Positions 9,073 through 18,311 are shown, numbered from the stretch's first letter. The stretch is DNA of 64,000 nt from an uncultured Rhizobium sp. (GCA_945952045.1 CAMFHE010000007.1:62001-126000); one strand, 5' to 3'. The notes: generated from the sequence alone by a model not told the origin. Program-made: numbers and translations.

Positions 9073-9619
9073 TACCCAAACGCAAAACTCGATCCGGCGT
9101 CACCAGACATTGCCAAAAGGCCGGGAACGGCAGCGACCGAAGAGGGAGCGCTTCGTGTCGGCTGGTGTGATGGTAAGGATGACAAACTATGGTAACCAAT
9201 TCCTTTACGTTGTCCCGAAGCGGGCAATGGCCTGATGGAAATTTTTACTACGTTTCGACATCGGTCGTTGCGTGGTTGCGCGACTGAACAGCGGCGCAGG
9301 CCAAGCGGCATCGCGCCCGGGCAGCCTCAGCTGCGCGAGCGGACTTCCAGTGCGAGTACGGCAGATTCCCCCGGCCCCGCGCGCAATTCCGGGCCGGCGC
9401 AGCAAGCGTCGTCACGGGACATTGCGTAAAATCAATACGATAAGAATATCATTCGCGTTTCAGCAAAAGCGCGAATGCCCTCTGGTCGTCACTGGCATGG
9501 TGGGACGGCTCTCCGAACCGTCGGCGGCATCGGCAGTCCCACACAAATATGGAGAGACTGCGGCAGAACAGCCACGCGTGAAAAAAATGTTAACGCAGGC
9601 GTAAACCCGCATCACTTTA
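9073..9619. other. 547-bp gap without a supportable gene
   Basis: Several short frames occur here but none has plausible composition, conservation cues or a good ribosome site. It must hold the promoter of the leftward DUF2778 gene. One perfect 7-bp inverted repeat is visible at 9451-9476 (ATTCGCG/CGCGAAT, 12-nt spacer). A short segment near 9345-9380 reads vaguely like the 3' half of a tRNA but does not fold as one. Confidence 0.5.
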
Positions 9620-11044
9620 TCACTTGGCAATTTCCGGCAGCTGGCGCAGCCAATCGATACGCGATTCGTAGGCCGCCGCCATGTGCAGAACGGCGAGATC
9701 GGCGCGCGGACGGCCGATGATCTGGATGCCCGCCGGCAGGCCATTGCCGCCGAAACCGGCCGGCATCGCAGCGACCGGAAGCCCCGCCATGGTCGGGCCG
9801 ATCACCACCTCCATCCAGCGGTGATAGGTGTCCATCTCGCGCCCGCCGACCGTCTTCGGCCAATGGAGCGTCACATCGAAGGGGAAGACCTGCGCGGATG
9901 GCAGCACGAGGAAATCGAACCTCTCGAACAGGCCGCAGACGTAACGATACCAATCGCTTCGGGCGGACGATGCGGCAAAAACCTGGGGCGCGGTCAGCGC
10001 CTGGCCGTTTTCCACTTCCCAGATCATTTCCGGCTTCATCTTCGCGCGGCGCTCGGGGTCGGCATAATCGGCGTTCTGGCCACCGGCGACGAGGAAGTGT
10101 CGCAGCGTGCGCCAGCTCTCCCATAGCCGGGCCATGTCGAAGCGCTCGGAAACGTCATCCACGCGGCAGCCGATCTTGCGGAACACGTCGAGCGCTTCGC
10201 GGCAGAGATCGAGAACCCCGTCCTCGAACGGCAGATAGCCGCCATAGTCGCCAAGCCAGCCGATTCGCGCCCCACTCATATCGACATTGGGATCGAGGAC
10301 GAAAGCCTCATCCGGCAGCGAATGCGGATCGCGCGCGTCATAGCCGGTCTGCACGGCCAAGAGTGCGGCGACATCGGCGACGCTGCGCGCCATCGGACCG
10401 TTGACGGCAAGCTGACCAAGAAACAACTCCCCGCCCAGCGCCGGCACGCGGCCGAAGCTAGGGCGGAAACCGACGACATTGTTGAAGCCGGCCGGGTTGC
10501 GCAGCGATCCCATCATGTCGCTGCCATCGGCGACCGGCACCAGCCGCGCCGCCAGCGCCGCCGCCGCACCGCCGCTGGAGCCGCCGGCGCTTTTGGCAGT
10601 ATGATAGGGATTGCGCGTCGGACCGAAAACCGGATTGAAAGTATGCGACCCCAGGCCCATTTCCGGCGTGTTGGTCTTGCCGATGATGATCGCGCCAAGC
10701 GCCCGGATGCGCTCCACCTGAATATCGTCGAAATCCGGAACGTAGTCGCGGTAGATATCGGAGCCGAAGACGCAAGGAATTCCAGCCGCTTCCGACAGGT
10801 CCTTCACCGCATGCGGAAGCCCGTGCATCCAGCCCCGCGAGCGGCCGGCCTCAAGCTCGGCGTCCCGTTCTTCCGCTTCGCGCAACAGTTCTTCCCGGCC
10901 GCGCAGGCTGACGATTGCGTTGATCTGCGGGTTGATACGGTCGATGCGGTCGAGATAGGCCGACATGACCTCACGGCAGGTCACCATGCGATCGTGAATG
11001 GCCCGGGACAGTTCGAGGGCGGAAAGATCGGTGATCGCGGTCAT
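9620..11044 (-). CDS. Amidase-signature family hydrolase
   Basis: This 474-residue protein starts at ATG 11044, which has GAGGAAA upstream; the frame extends further but without such a site. The amidase-signature catalytic core is clear. A Lys in HAVKDL (about residue 80) is the base. The Gly/Ser-rich segment SAGGSSGGAAAALAARLVP (about 155-173) contains the cis-Ser and nucleophilic Ser of the Ser-cisSer-Lys triad. Members hydrolyse carboxamides or act as GatA; no gatB or gatC is nearby, so it is a free amidase of unknown substrate. It is divergent from the nicotinamidase gene with about 116 bp between starts. Confidence 0.9.
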   Translation of the reverse strand: MTAITDLSALELSRAIHDRMVTCREVMSAYLDRIDRINPQINAIVSLRGREELLREAEERDAELEAGRSRGWMHGLPHAVKDLSEAAGIPCVFGSDIYRDYVPDFDDIQVERIRALGAIIIGKTNTPEMGLGSHTFNPVFGPTRNPYHTAKSAGGSSGGAAAALAARLVPVADGSDMMGSLRNPAGFNNVVGFRPSFGRVPALGGELFLGQLAVNGPMARSVADVAALLAVQTGYDARDPHSLPDEAFVLDPNVDMSGARIGWLGDYGGYLPFEDGVLDLCREALDVFRKIGCRVDDVSERFDMARLWESWRTLRHFLVAGGQNADYADPERRAKMKPEMIWEVENGQALTAPQVFAASSARSDWYRYVCGLFERFDFLVLPSAQVFPFDVTLHWPKTVGGREMDTYHRWMEVVIGPTMAGLPVAAMPAGFGGNGLPAGIQIIGRPRADLAVLHMAAAYESRIDWLRQLPEIAK

Positions 11045-11160
11045 GGCTGTTTCCTCATTGCAGCAGATAGGCTCCCGGAGGAGGCTTAGCAGGAGTCGCA
11101 AGCCGGCCGGAAGCCCCAAGCTTGATCCGGGCGCGCGAAGTTGGCATCCTGCCGGCCATC

Positions 11161-11808
11161 ATGGTGCAAGGGATAACGGATTTGAAAGCGCTGCTGCTCA
11201 TCGACATTCAAAACGGCTTCTGCCCCGGCGGCAACCTGGCGGTCGCCGAAGGCGATCAGGTGGTCGGCATCGCTAACCGGCTGATCGACAGTGGGCGTTA
11301 CGATCTCGTCGTCGCCTCGCAGGACTGGCACCCGGCCGGCCATGGCAGCTTTGCCTCCGCCCATCCCGGCAAGCAGCCCTTCGACATGGGTGAATTGTCC
11401 GGCAAGCCGCAAATGATGTGGCCAGATCATTGCGTTCAGGGCACGAGCGATGCGGATTTCCACCCTGCCCTGCATCTTGCCGGCATCGACTACATCCAGC
11501 AGAAAGGCCAGAACCCGGCCGTCGACAGCTATTCCGCCTTCCGCGACAACGACCAGACGGCCCTGACCGGCCTTGCCGACTATCTGGAGCAGAAGGGCGT
11601 CACCGAACTCGACCTTTGCGGCCTGGCCACGGATTATTGCGTCAAGTTTTCGGCACTCGACGCGGCCGACATGCTGCCGGGCGTTACGCTGCGCTTCATC
11701 GCCGATGCAAGCCGCGGCATCACGCCCGAAGGCGTTGCAACCGCCGTTGACGAGATGCGCGCCCGTGGCATCGAGATCACCACCAGCGATGCGGTGCTCG
11801 CCGGCTGA
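11161..11808 (+). CDS. pncA: Nicotinamidase (pyrazinamidase)
   Basis: The product is about 215 residues from ATG 11161. It converts nicotinamide to nicotinate for the Preiss-Handler NAD salvage route in the cytoplasm. The isochorismatase-fold catalytic triad is visible: Asp15 in LLIDIQNGF, a Lys in IQQKGQN, and the Cys of [10 protein letters not shown]. Metal ligands appear as Asp and His in [14 protein letters not shown] plus a further His just after. The longer frame back to 11122 lacks a ribosome site. ATG 11161 itself has a weak one, and an internal TTG is also possible. It stands alone, divergent from the amidase. Confidence 0.92.
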   Translation: MVQGITDLKALLLIDIQNGFCPGGNLAVAEGDQVVGIANRLIDSGRYDLVVASQDWHPAGHGSFASAHPGKQPFDMGELSGKPQMMWPDHCVQGTSDADFHPALHLAGIDYIQQKGQNPAVDSYSAFRDNDQTALTGLADYLEQKGVTELDLCGLATDYCVKFSALDAADMLPGVTLRFIADASRGITPEGVATAVDEMRARGIEITTSDAVLAG

Positions 11809-11926
11809 TTGGCCCGCCTTCGACATTGCCTTTTTGCACTGCACAGTATAAAAACCCCTCGCTTTTCAGGGAGGAAAGGCTGAGGCAGGCGGGTTCATAC
11901 CGCACTGCCGCATGGCTGGATTTTTC

Positions 11927-11950
11927 CGGAAAAACGCAGTGCGTTTTCCG
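11927..11950. repeat. Near-perfect palindrome in the pncA-panC gap
   Basis: CGGAAAAACGCA and TGCGTTTTCCG are inverted around a single G, with one bulged A. The sequence sits about 80 bp upstream of the panC start. It could be an operator or a degenerate copy of the intergenic palindromes found elsewhere in the window. Nothing identifies a binding protein. Confidence 0.5.
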
Positions 11951-12026
11951 TCTTCACAGGCGGAAAACAGATGGATCGAGCGTTTCGCTGTTCGTTGAAA
12001 AGCGGCTCGCTCCTGGGGAGGCTGGG

Positions 12027-12902
12027 ATGGATATCGTCAGCAACATCGCCGTTCTTCGCGAGCGGCTGGCCGCGCAGCGTCGCGCCGGGCGCAGCATCGG
12101 CCTCGTGCCAACCATGGGTTACCTGCATGTCGGCCATATGCAGCTCGTTGCCCGCGCAAAGGCGGACAACGACGTCAGCGTCGTCTCGATCTTCGTCAAT
12201 CCGCTGCAATTCGGGGCCAATGAGGATCTGGCGCGCTATCCGCGCGATCTCAAGCGTGACGCGGCGATGCTGCGCGAAGCAGGCGTCGATTTCCTCTTCG
12301 CGCCCGAAGTCTCCGATATGTATCCGCGCCCGATGGAAACGGTGGTCGACGTGCCCACGCTCGGCGCCGAACTCGAAGGCGCCGTCCGCCCCGGCCATTT
12401 CGCCGGCGTCGCCACCGTCGTCACCAAGCTTTTCAATATCGTCCAGCCGGACAGTGCCTATTTCGGCGAAAAGGACTATCAGCAGGTCGCCGTCATCGGC
12501 CGCATGGTCGAGGATCTGGCCCAGCCGGTGCGGGTGGTGCCGGTGCCGACCGTGCGCGAGGCGGATGGCCTCGCCTGCTCCTCCCGCAATGTTTATCTCA
12601 CGCCCGAACAGCGCCGCGCCGCGGTCATCGTGCCGAAGACGCTGATCGAGGCCGAACGGCTCTATCGCGAGGGACTGCGCGACGTCGCCGCTTTCGAAGC
12701 CGCCTTGCGCGCCTTTGTCGCCACCGAGCCGCTGGCCAAGCCGGATGTCGTCGCCATTCGCGATCCCGAAACGCTGAAGCCCATCGCCACCCTCGGCGAC
12801 AAACCGGCGCTTCTCGCCCTCTTTATCCAGATCGGCCAGACCAGATTGCTCGACAACGGCCTGATCGGCACCTCGCATCCCATTCTCGGAAAGGCCGCTT
12901 GA
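12027..12902 (+). CDS. panC: Pantothenate synthetase (pantoate--beta-alanine ligase)
   Basis: This 291-residue protein has the typical PanC length when started at ATG 12027, preceded by GGGGAGG. It condenses pantoate and beta-alanine using ATP, forming a pantoyl-adenylate intermediate. The adenylate-forming motifs are present: [14 protein letters not shown] (HxGH) near residue 28, and FGEKDYQQ near 150, which lines the ATP site. The gene is followed one base later by panB, giving a two-gene pantothenate operon. The aspartate decarboxylase gene panD is not in the window. Confidence 0.97.
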   Translation: MDIVSNIAVLRERLAAQRRAGRSIGLVPTMGYLHVGHMQLVARAKADNDVSVVSIFVNPLQFGANEDLARYPRDLKRDAAMLREAGVDFLFAPEVSDMYPRPMETVVDVPTLGAELEGAVRPGHFAGVATVVTKLFNIVQPDSAYFGEKDYQQVAVIGRMVEDLAQPVRVVPVPTVREADGLACSSRNVYLTPEQRRAAVIVPKTLIEAERLYREGLRDVAAFEAALRAFVATEPLAKPDVVAIRDPETLKPIATLGDKPALLALFIQIGQTRLLDNGLIGTSHPILGKAA

Positions 12903-12903
12903 G

Positions 12904-13725
12904 ATGAGCGCAGTCGCAAGCCAGAAGCGGGTTTCACCCGCCGCCATCACCGCCTTGAAGGGCGAACGCCCCATCGTCTGCCTGACGGCCTATACGACCC
13001 CCATCGCCAGGTTGCTCGATCCCCATTGCGACCTGCTGCTGGTCGGCGATTCGCTCGCCATGGTGCTCTACGGCATGGATTCGACCATCGGCGTCACCAC
13101 CGACATGATGATCGCCCATGGCAAGGCCGTGATGCGCGCGGTCAGCCATTCCTGCGTCATCGTCGACCTGCCCTTCGGTTCCTATCAGGAATCCAAGGAG
13201 CAGGCGTTTCGCACCGCCGCCCGCACGATGATGGAAACCGGCTGCGACGGCGTGAAGCTGGAGGGCGGCGAGGAGATGGCCGAAACCGTCTCCTTTCTCG
13301 TCAAGCGCGGCATTCCGGTCTTCGGCCATGTCGGGCTGATGCCGCAGCAGGTCAGCGCCACCGGCGGCTATCGCTCGCTCGGACGCACCGACGACGAGAG
13401 CGACAAGATCCGCCGCGACGCCGCCGCAATCGCCGATGCCGGAGCCTTTGCCATGGTCATCGAAGGCACAGTCGAGCCGCTCGCGCGCGACATCACCGCA
13501 AACGTCTCCGTACCGACGATCGGCATCGGCGCTTCGCCGGCCTGCGACGGCCAGGTGCTGGTGTCGGACGACATGCTCGGCCTGTTCAACGACTTCAAGC
13601 CGCGTTTCGTCAAGCATTTCGCTTCGCTCGCCCCACAGGTCTCCAAAGCGGTCGAGGACTATGCCCGCGAAGTCAAGGCGCGCACCTTTCCGGGCGAGGA
13701 ACATACGTTCAAACTGAAGCGTTAG
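12904..13725 (+). CDS. panB: 3-methyl-2-oxobutanoate hydroxymethyltransferase (ketopantoate hydroxymethyltransferase)
   Basis: This 273-residue TIM-barrel enzyme transfers a hydroxymethyl group from methylene-tetrahydrofolate to alpha-ketoisovalerate, the first committed step of pantothenate synthesis. The metal and substrate motifs [13 protein letters not shown] and VKLEGGEEM are visible, as is FGHVGLMPQ. The gene starts one base after the panC stop, so the two are co-transcribed. A hairpin with a 7-bp GC stem at 13745-13777 follows the stop but lacks a T-run. Confidence 0.97.
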   Translation: MSAVASQKRVSPAAITALKGERPIVCLTAYTTPIARLLDPHCDLLLVGDSLAMVLYGMDSTIGVTTDMMIAHGKAVMRAVSHSCVIVDLPFGSYQESKEQAFRTAARTMMETGCDGVKLEGGEEMAETVSFLVKRGIPVFGHVGLMPQQVSATGGYRSLGRTDDESDKIRRDAAAIADAGAFAMVIEGTVEPLARDITANVSVPTIGIGASPACDGQVLVSDDMLGLFNDFKPRFVKHFASLAPQVSKAVEDYAREVKARTFPGEEHTFKLKR

Positions 13726-13876
13726 GTCCGTCACAGGCGGGCAAGCGCGGCAGCGGATCTGATCGATCACGCCGCGCTTCCAGCCAATACTTCAGAAAAT
13801 TGCATCGATCCATCACATCGGCCGGCTTGAAGCACTAAGCCATGCGGAGTAATGGCTGCCATTCTCTCGGTATCGC

Positions 13877-13920
13877 GCGTTTCCGGACGGATACCGCTTC
13901 GGCATTTTTCCCGGAAATGC
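13877..13920 (+). repeat. 44-bp rhizobial-type intergenic palindrome (copy 1)
   Basis: The ends are inverted (GCGTTTCCGG / CCGGAAATGC), around a core containing GGACGG and TTTTTC. The element is exactly 44 bp and matches the copy at 28067-28110 without gaps at 34 of 44 positions. It lies just upstream of azlC. Confidence 0.65.
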
Positions 13921-13937
13921 CCTGGAAGGCAAAGCGG

Positions 13938-14660
13938 ATGAGCACCAATTCGGATTTTGCGGAAGGCCTGCGAGGCGCCTTTCCGATCATGGCTTCGGCC
14001 GCACCCTTCGCGGTTCTGTTCGGGGCGGTGGCGGTTGCCAATGGCCAGACGGTGGCGGAAGCCGCGCTGATGAGCGCAACGGTCTTTGCAGGCGCCAGCC
14101 AGTTGGTCGGCATCGAGCTTTTCGGCCACAAGGTGCAGCCCTGGCTGATCGTTCTCTCGGTGCTGGCGGTGAATTTCCGCCACATCCTCTATTCGGCGGC
14201 CCTTGCCCGGTACGTCAGCCATTTCACGCTGCTGCAAAAGCTTGTCGGCTTTCACCTGCTGACCGATCCGCAATTCGCAAAGAGCGTGCAGCGCGCCGAA
14301 TCGGGCATGGGCGTGAGCTTCGCCTGGTATTTCGGCTTCGGGGCGATGATCTTCGTCCCCTGGGTGATCCTGACCGTCGTCGGCGCCGTATCCGGCAAGC
14401 TGATCGGCGACCCCAAGACCATCGGCATCGACGTGCTGCTGCCGATCTATTTCATGGGCCTGGTGCTCGGCTTCCGCAGGAAAGACAGCTTTCTGCCGAT
14501 CGTCGTCGTCAGCGCGCTGGCCTCTGTCTTGGCCTATCGTTACGTCGGCTCGCCCTGGCATGTCAGCATCGGCGCAGTCGCCGGCGTGGCGCTCGCCGCC
14601 GTCCTGCCTTCGACAACCGCATCCACAACGCAAACCAGCATCAAGGAGCCGGCCGAATGA
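13938..14660 (+). CDS. azlC: AzlC-family branched-chain amino-acid exporter large subunit
   Basis: This protein of about 240 residues starts at ATG 13938 and has several TM helices. The conserved N-terminal segment (FAEGLRGAFPIMASAAPFAV) and the FAGASQLVGIELF motif are typical of AzlC. AzlC and AzlD together export branched-chain amino acids or their analogues in characterised bacteria; substrate here is inferred. The stop codon overlaps the azlD start (ATGA at 14657-14660), so the subunits are translated together. An upstream in-frame ATG at 13917 is a less likely start, because it would begin inside the palindromic repeat. Confidence 0.9.
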   Translation: MSTNSDFAEGLRGAFPIMASAAPFAVLFGAVAVANGQTVAEAALMSATVFAGASQLVGIELFGHKVQPWLIVLSVLAVNFRHILYSAALARYVSHFTLLQKLVGFHLLTDPQFAKSVQRAESGMGVSFAWYFGFGAMIFVPWVILTVVGAVSGKLIGDPKTIGIDVLLPIYFMGLVLGFRRKDSFLPIVVVSALASVLAYRYVGSPWHVSIGAVAGVALAAVLPSTTASTTQTSIKEPAE

Positions 14661-14965
14661 GCACGCTCTTCAATTGGGATATGGTCGTTCTCATCCTGAT
14701 GTGCGCCGTCGCGACCTTCGCGACACGCATCGGCGGCTACGTGCTGATGACCCAGATGAAATCCATCCCGCCGCGTCTCGATGCGGCGCTGAACGCCGTG
14801 CCGGCAGCGGTCCTGACCACGCTGGTCGCCCCCGCCTTTTATGCCGGCGACATCGACGTCAAGGTGGCCATGGCGCTGGCGCTGATCGTCGGCTTGCGTT
14901 TTTCCGTGATGCCGATGCTGCTCGCCGGATGGTGCGTGGTGATGATCTTCCGCCACCTGCTCTGA
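14657..14965 (+). CDS. azlD: AzlD-family small subunit of the branched-chain amino-acid exporter
   Basis: This 102-residue hydrophobic protein has three to four TM helices. It shows the AzlD pattern: an N-terminal helix followed by TFATRIGGYVLM, then AALNAVPAAVLTTLVAPAFY. It is the partner of AzlC, and the genes overlap by four bases. A strong intrinsic terminator follows immediately, closing the two-gene operon. Confidence 0.92.
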   Translation: MSTLFNWDMVVLILMCAVATFATRIGGYVLMTQMKSIPPRLDAALNAVPAAVLTTLVAPAFYAGDIDVKVAMALALIVGLRFSVMPMLLAGWCVVMIFRHLL

Positions 14966-14971
14966 AATTGA

Positions 14972-15005
14972 AGCCGGCGAAGTTTCCCTCGCCGGCTGTT
15001 TTTTT
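14972..15005 (+). terminator. Rho-independent terminator after azlCD
   Basis: A 9-bp stem (AGCCGGCGA / TCGCCGGCT) with an 8-nt loop is followed by G and seven T residues. It faces the convergent end of the aminopeptidase P gene at 15005. Confidence 0.9.
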
Positions 15006-16840
15006 CATTTCATAAGTGGGCGCGTTGCCTGCGCCAGCCAGTCGCGCACATCCTTGCGCTCGATCAGCGGCGTCAGCGCCTCGCGCGTGCGCGCGTGGTA
15101 GTCATTGACCCAATCCAGCTCCTCGCGGGTCAGAAACTCGGTGACGATCAGGTCGCGATCGAGCGGGCAATAGGTCAGCGTCTCGAAGGACAGCATCGGC
15201 GCGTCGCCGCCATCCACTGCTTCCGCCTCACGCACATAGATCAGGTTTTCGATGCGAATGCCGAAGCTGCCGGGACGATAATAACCGGGCTCGTTCGAGA
15301 GGATCATGCCGGGCAGCAGCTCCTGCGTCGACAGGCGTGAAATTCGCTGCGGCCCCTCATGCACGGAGAGATAGGAGCCGACGCCATGGCCGGTGCCATG
15401 GGCGAAATCGGCGCCTGCCTTCCAGAGATTGATGCGCGCCAGCGGATCGAGATCGCAGCCGCGCGTGCCCTTGGGGAAACGCGCCGTCGAAATGGCGATC
15501 ATGCCCTTCAGCACCAGCGTGAAGAATCGCTTGCGCTCGTAATCCACGACGCCGATGCCGACGGTGCGGGTGATGTCGGTGGTGCCGTTGATGTATTGCG
15601 CGCCTGAGTCGATCAGGAACAGCTCGCCGGCATCGATCGTCCGGTCGGTTTCCGTCGTCACCCGGTAATGCATGATGGCGGCATGTTCGCCGGCGCCTGC
15701 GATGGTGTCGAAAGAAATGTCCTTCAGCGGGTTCTGCATCGACTGGCCGACGCCGGCGCGGATCTCTTCCAGCTGCTTCGTCGCATCGATTTCGGTAACC
15801 GAGCCAGGCTTGACCTGATCGAGCCAGTGCAGGAATTCGGCCATCGCCGCCCCGTCCTGAAGATGCGCCGCGGCCGAACCGTTAAGCTCGGCGAGGTTTT
15901 TGCAGGCGCGCGGGATTTTCGCGGGATCGTTGCCCTCGACAATCTCGCCGCCCTTGGCGCGAATCAATTCCGCCAGCGCAAACGGCGTCAGGTCGGGATC
16001 GACGAGAATGCGCCCGCCATCCGCCGACTGCCGCGCCAGGGCGGGTCCAAGCTCGGACGGCGGCTGCTGCAGGCAAAGCTGCGCCAGATAGGCCTCGACC
16101 TCGATATTGGTCTTGCGCTTGTCGAGAAACAGAAGCGGCTTGCCCGCTGCGGGGATAATGGCGCGCGCCAGCGGATGCGGCGTATGCGGAACGTCGCTGC
16201 CGCGCACGTTGAAGATCCAGGCAACCGAGGACGGATCGGTGATGAGAACCGCCGCAAGACCCTTCGCCTCAAGATCGGTCTGGATCGTAGCGATCTTGTC
16301 CTTCGCCAGCAGACCCGATTCGGAAATATTCTGGATGTGAACGGCGCCAAGCGGCTCGGCCGGGCGGCTGACCCAGAGACGGTCGAGCGGGTTGTGATCA
16401 AGCTGGACCAGCGCGCCGCCGATTTCGGAGAGCGCCTTTTCGAGGCGGCGCACTTCGGCTCCGGTATGCAGCCATGGGTCGATGCCGAGGCGAAGTCCCT
16501 TGGCGCCATGCGCCTTCAGCCACAGATGCGGCGGCTCGCCGACGAGATCGCCGCCTGTGAACACGCTGTCGTCCACCTGCTGTGCAAGCTGGGTAACGTA
16601 GCGGCCATCGACAAAGACGACGGCGCGGCTGCGGTCGATCAGCGCGATGCCGGCCGAGCCGGTAAAGCCGGTCAGCCAGGAAAGGCGCTCGGACGAAGCC
16701 GGCACATATTCGCCCTGATATTCATCGGCGCGCGGCACCAGAAAAGCATCGATGCCAAGCGTATCGAAGCTTGCCCGCAGCGCCTCGACTCGTTCGCGCC
16801 CATATTGCGGCGTTGACGTGACTTCGAAGGATTGAAACAT
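15005..16840 (-). CDS. pepP: Xaa-Pro aminopeptidase (aminopeptidase P, M24B)
   Basis: The product is 611 residues from ATG 16840 (MFQSF...), the length I expect for this family in rhizobia. The open frame extends further but unconvincingly. Two creatinase N-like domains occupy roughly residues 1-310. They are followed by a pita-bread catalytic domain with the metal ligands FLIDSGAQYINGTTDITR, GTGHGVGSYLSVHEGP and the late Glu residues in LSNEPGYY and RIENL. It removes N-terminal residues before proline in the cytoplasm. ATG 16849 is an alternative start. The gene upstream on the same strand is prmA, 465 bp away, with a probable small RNA on the other strand between them. Confidence 0.94.
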   Translation of the reverse strand: MFQSFEVTSTPQYGRERVEALRASFDTLGIDAFLVPRADEYQGEYVPASSERLSWLTGFTGSAGIALIDRSRAVVFVDGRYVTQLAQQVDDSVFTGGDLVGEPPHLWLKAHGAKGLRLGIDPWLHTGAEVRRLEKALSEIGGALVQLDHNPLDRLWVSRPAEPLGAVHIQNISESGLLAKDKIATIQTDLEAKGLAAVLITDPSSVAWIFNVRGSDVPHTPHPLARAIIPAAGKPLLFLDKRKTNIEVEAYLAQLCLQQPPSELGPALARQSADGGRILVDPDLTPFALAELIRAKGGEIVEGNDPAKIPRACKNLAELNGSAAAHLQDGAAMAEFLHWLDQVKPGSVTEIDATKQLEEIRAGVGQSMQNPLKDISFDTIAGAGEHAAIMHYRVTTETDRTIDAGELFLIDSGAQYINGTTDITRTVGIGVVDYERKRFFTLVLKGMIAISTARFPKGTRGCDLDPLARINLWKAGADFAHGTGHGVGSYLSVHEGPQRISRLSTQELLPGMILSNEPGYYRPGSFGIRIENLIYVREAEAVDGGDAPMLSFETLTYCPLDRDLIVTEFLTREELDWVNDYHARTREALTPLIERKDVRDWLAQATRPLMK

Positions 16841-17063
16841 GGCGGCCATCCCGGTTCGCATGAAAAACGTGCCTACTTCTACTCTCCCGGCCGACCCGGA
16901 AACAAGGTGGCGCCCACGTTTTGAACCGCTTCGCGCAACGGGTGAAAAACCAAGGCAGACGAACAACGTCCAATACATGATTTATGCGGATGTTGCATGG
17001 CACCCATGATCAATCGGCGCTTTCCTGAAATCTGAAAATGAATATAGTTCCGGCCAACGAAGC

Positions 17064-17079
17064 GGTTTCGTATGAAACC
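17064..17079. promoter_or_regulatory. Perfect 6-4-6 palindrome upstream of the probable small RNA
   Basis: GGTTTC-GTAT-GAAACC lies about 40-50 bp before the first hairpin of the candidate RNA. That is a suitable place for a transcription-factor operator, but the factor is unknown and no canonical -35/-10 pair is evident around it. Confidence 0.35.
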
Positions 17080-17114
17080 AAATCGAAAGAAAACGAAGAG
17101 CTGCTTGCTCGAAA

Positions 17115-17268
17115 CGAAATGTGTCCGGTCACTCCTCCTCCCTCCTCCGGCCACATTGTCGAGCATCAGACGCCCGCTTGAGCACTCTCCTCCTCCGGCT
17201 CGCGGGCACCGATCAGGTCAGACTGATCGAGCAAGGCGGTGCCTCTGGCGCCGCCTTTTGCTTTTTAG
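17115..17268 (+). ncRNA. Probable trans-acting small RNA with anti-Shine-Dalgarno loops (alpha-r14/NfeR1-like)
   Basis: Four hairpins are readable. At 17118-17157 an 11-bp stem with one mismatch displays a loop containing CTCCTCCTCCCTCCT. At 17172-17207 a stem of GCCCGC plus GAGC, with a 2-nt bulge, displays ACTCTCCTCCTCCG. At 17211-17228 there is a small GATCAG/CTGATC stem. At 17233-17266 an 11-bp terminator stem with a TTGCTTTTT tail closes the unit. No open frame is plausible. Exposed CCUCC loops can pair with ribosome-binding sites. That architecture is the hallmark of the alphaproteobacterial alpha-r14 family, which includes S. meliloti NfeR1. The family assignment is inferred, and the 5' end is uncertain: it may fall inside the first pyrimidine run, which would give about 125 nt. 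Confidence 0.68.
17233..17266 (+). terminator. Intrinsic terminator of the probable small RNA
   Basis: The stem AAGGCGGTGCC / GGCGCCGCCTT has one G-U pair and a 3-nt loop, followed by TTGCTTTTT. It functions only in the rightward direction, and no rightward coding gene precedes it for more than 2 kb. This supports a transcript starting in the pepP-prmA gap. Confidence 0.85.
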
Positions 17269-17304
17269 GAGATTTTTCCGGATACCGGACGAAAAAGGCG
17301 CGCC

Positions 17305-18183
17305 TCAGCGCGCCTTGTCGAGATGGATCGTCACCCAGCCATTGCGCCAGATGGTGCGGATGTGACGCAGATGGGCGCCATTATAGGCGGCCAGCACTTT
17401 CCAGCGCTGCGAAGCGAGAATGCCAGAGAGCACGACCGAAGCGCCAGGCGCGAGATGATTGACCAGTTGCGGCGCCATCTTGATCAGCGGCCGCGCCAGG
17501 ATATTGGCAATGATCAGATCGAAAGGCCCGGCCTTGTCGAAGGCATCGGAATGGAAGCCCGGCGCGGTGGCGACGGTGATGCCCGAGGCGATGCCGTTGC
17601 GTTTGATATTGTCGCGGGCGACAGCCGTCGCGATCGGGTCAATATCGGTCGCCAGAACCGGAACAGGCCTCAGCTTGCGCACGGCAATCGCCAGCACGCC
17701 GCTGCCGGTTCCCAGATCCAGCGCATTGCGCACGGTGCGCGAACGCACCACCCGGTCGATCACTTCAAGACAACCCGCCGTCGTACCGTGATGTCCGGTG
17801 CCGAAGGCTTGTCCTGCATCGATCTCGATGGCGATGTCGTTGACCGCGACCTTGTCGCGGTCGTGCGACCCGTGCACGAGAAAGCGCCCGGCGCGCACCG
17901 GCGACAGACCTTCCAGCGATTTCGTCACCCAATCGACATCGGGAATGACCTCGCGCTCGATGGCGAGATCGCCATGCTCGCTTGCAAAAAGCGCCTGTAG
18001 CCGCTCGGTCATTGCCTGCTCGTCATCGAAGGTGATGTAGACGGAGGCTTCCCAGATATCCTTGCGCTCGTCGATCTCGGTGGTGGCGATGGCAAGGTCT
18101 TCCTCGCCGAAGGCCTCCGTCATCAGGTCGAGGATAACCCCGGCCCGAACTTCCGTCGTCGTCACATACAGGCGAATATCCAC
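17305..18183 (-). CDS. prmA: Ribosomal protein L11 methyltransferase
   Basis: This 292-residue protein has the family length. The N-terminal substrate-recognition domain occupies about residues 1-100. The C-terminal Rossmann methyltransferase domain has motif I ALDLGTGSGVLAIA near residue 143, motif II in VLATDIDPIA, and the catalytic loop DLIIANILARPL (NxLxxP-like). It trimethylates ribosomal protein L11 using SAM. An AGAAGG ribosome site precedes ATG 18183. The SCO-family gene lies 128 bp upstream on the same strand. Confidence 0.95.
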   Translation of the reverse strand: MDIRLYVTTTEVRAGVILDLMTEAFGEEDLAIATTEIDERKDIWEASVYITFDDEQAMTERLQALFASEHGDLAIEREVIPDVDWVTKSLEGLSPVRAGRFLVHGSHDRDKVAVNDIAIEIDAGQAFGTGHHGTTAGCLEVIDRVVRSRTVRNALDLGTGSGVLAIAVRKLRPVPVLATDIDPIATAVARDNIKRNGIASGITVATAPGFHSDAFDKAGPFDLIIANILARPLIKMAPQLVNHLAPGASVVLSGILASQRWKVLAAYNGAHLRHIRTIWRNGWVTIHLDKAR

Positions 18184-18311
18184 GGCAACCTTCTCTCATG
18201 CGAATAGGGCGGCCGATACAGCCGCCCGCACCCTTGATTTTCCGGGCTTGTCTTAAAACGGAATCATGCTCAGGTCAAAACCGCGAGGACATCGGGCGGT
18301 GGCTTTCGCCC

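Noticed and set aside
9340..9385. Possible tRNA 3' half (GCGAGTACGGCAGATTCCCCC)
   Set aside because: The T-loop GTTCGA is not intact, no T-stem pairs, and no matching acceptor or anticodon arm is found upstream or on the other strand.
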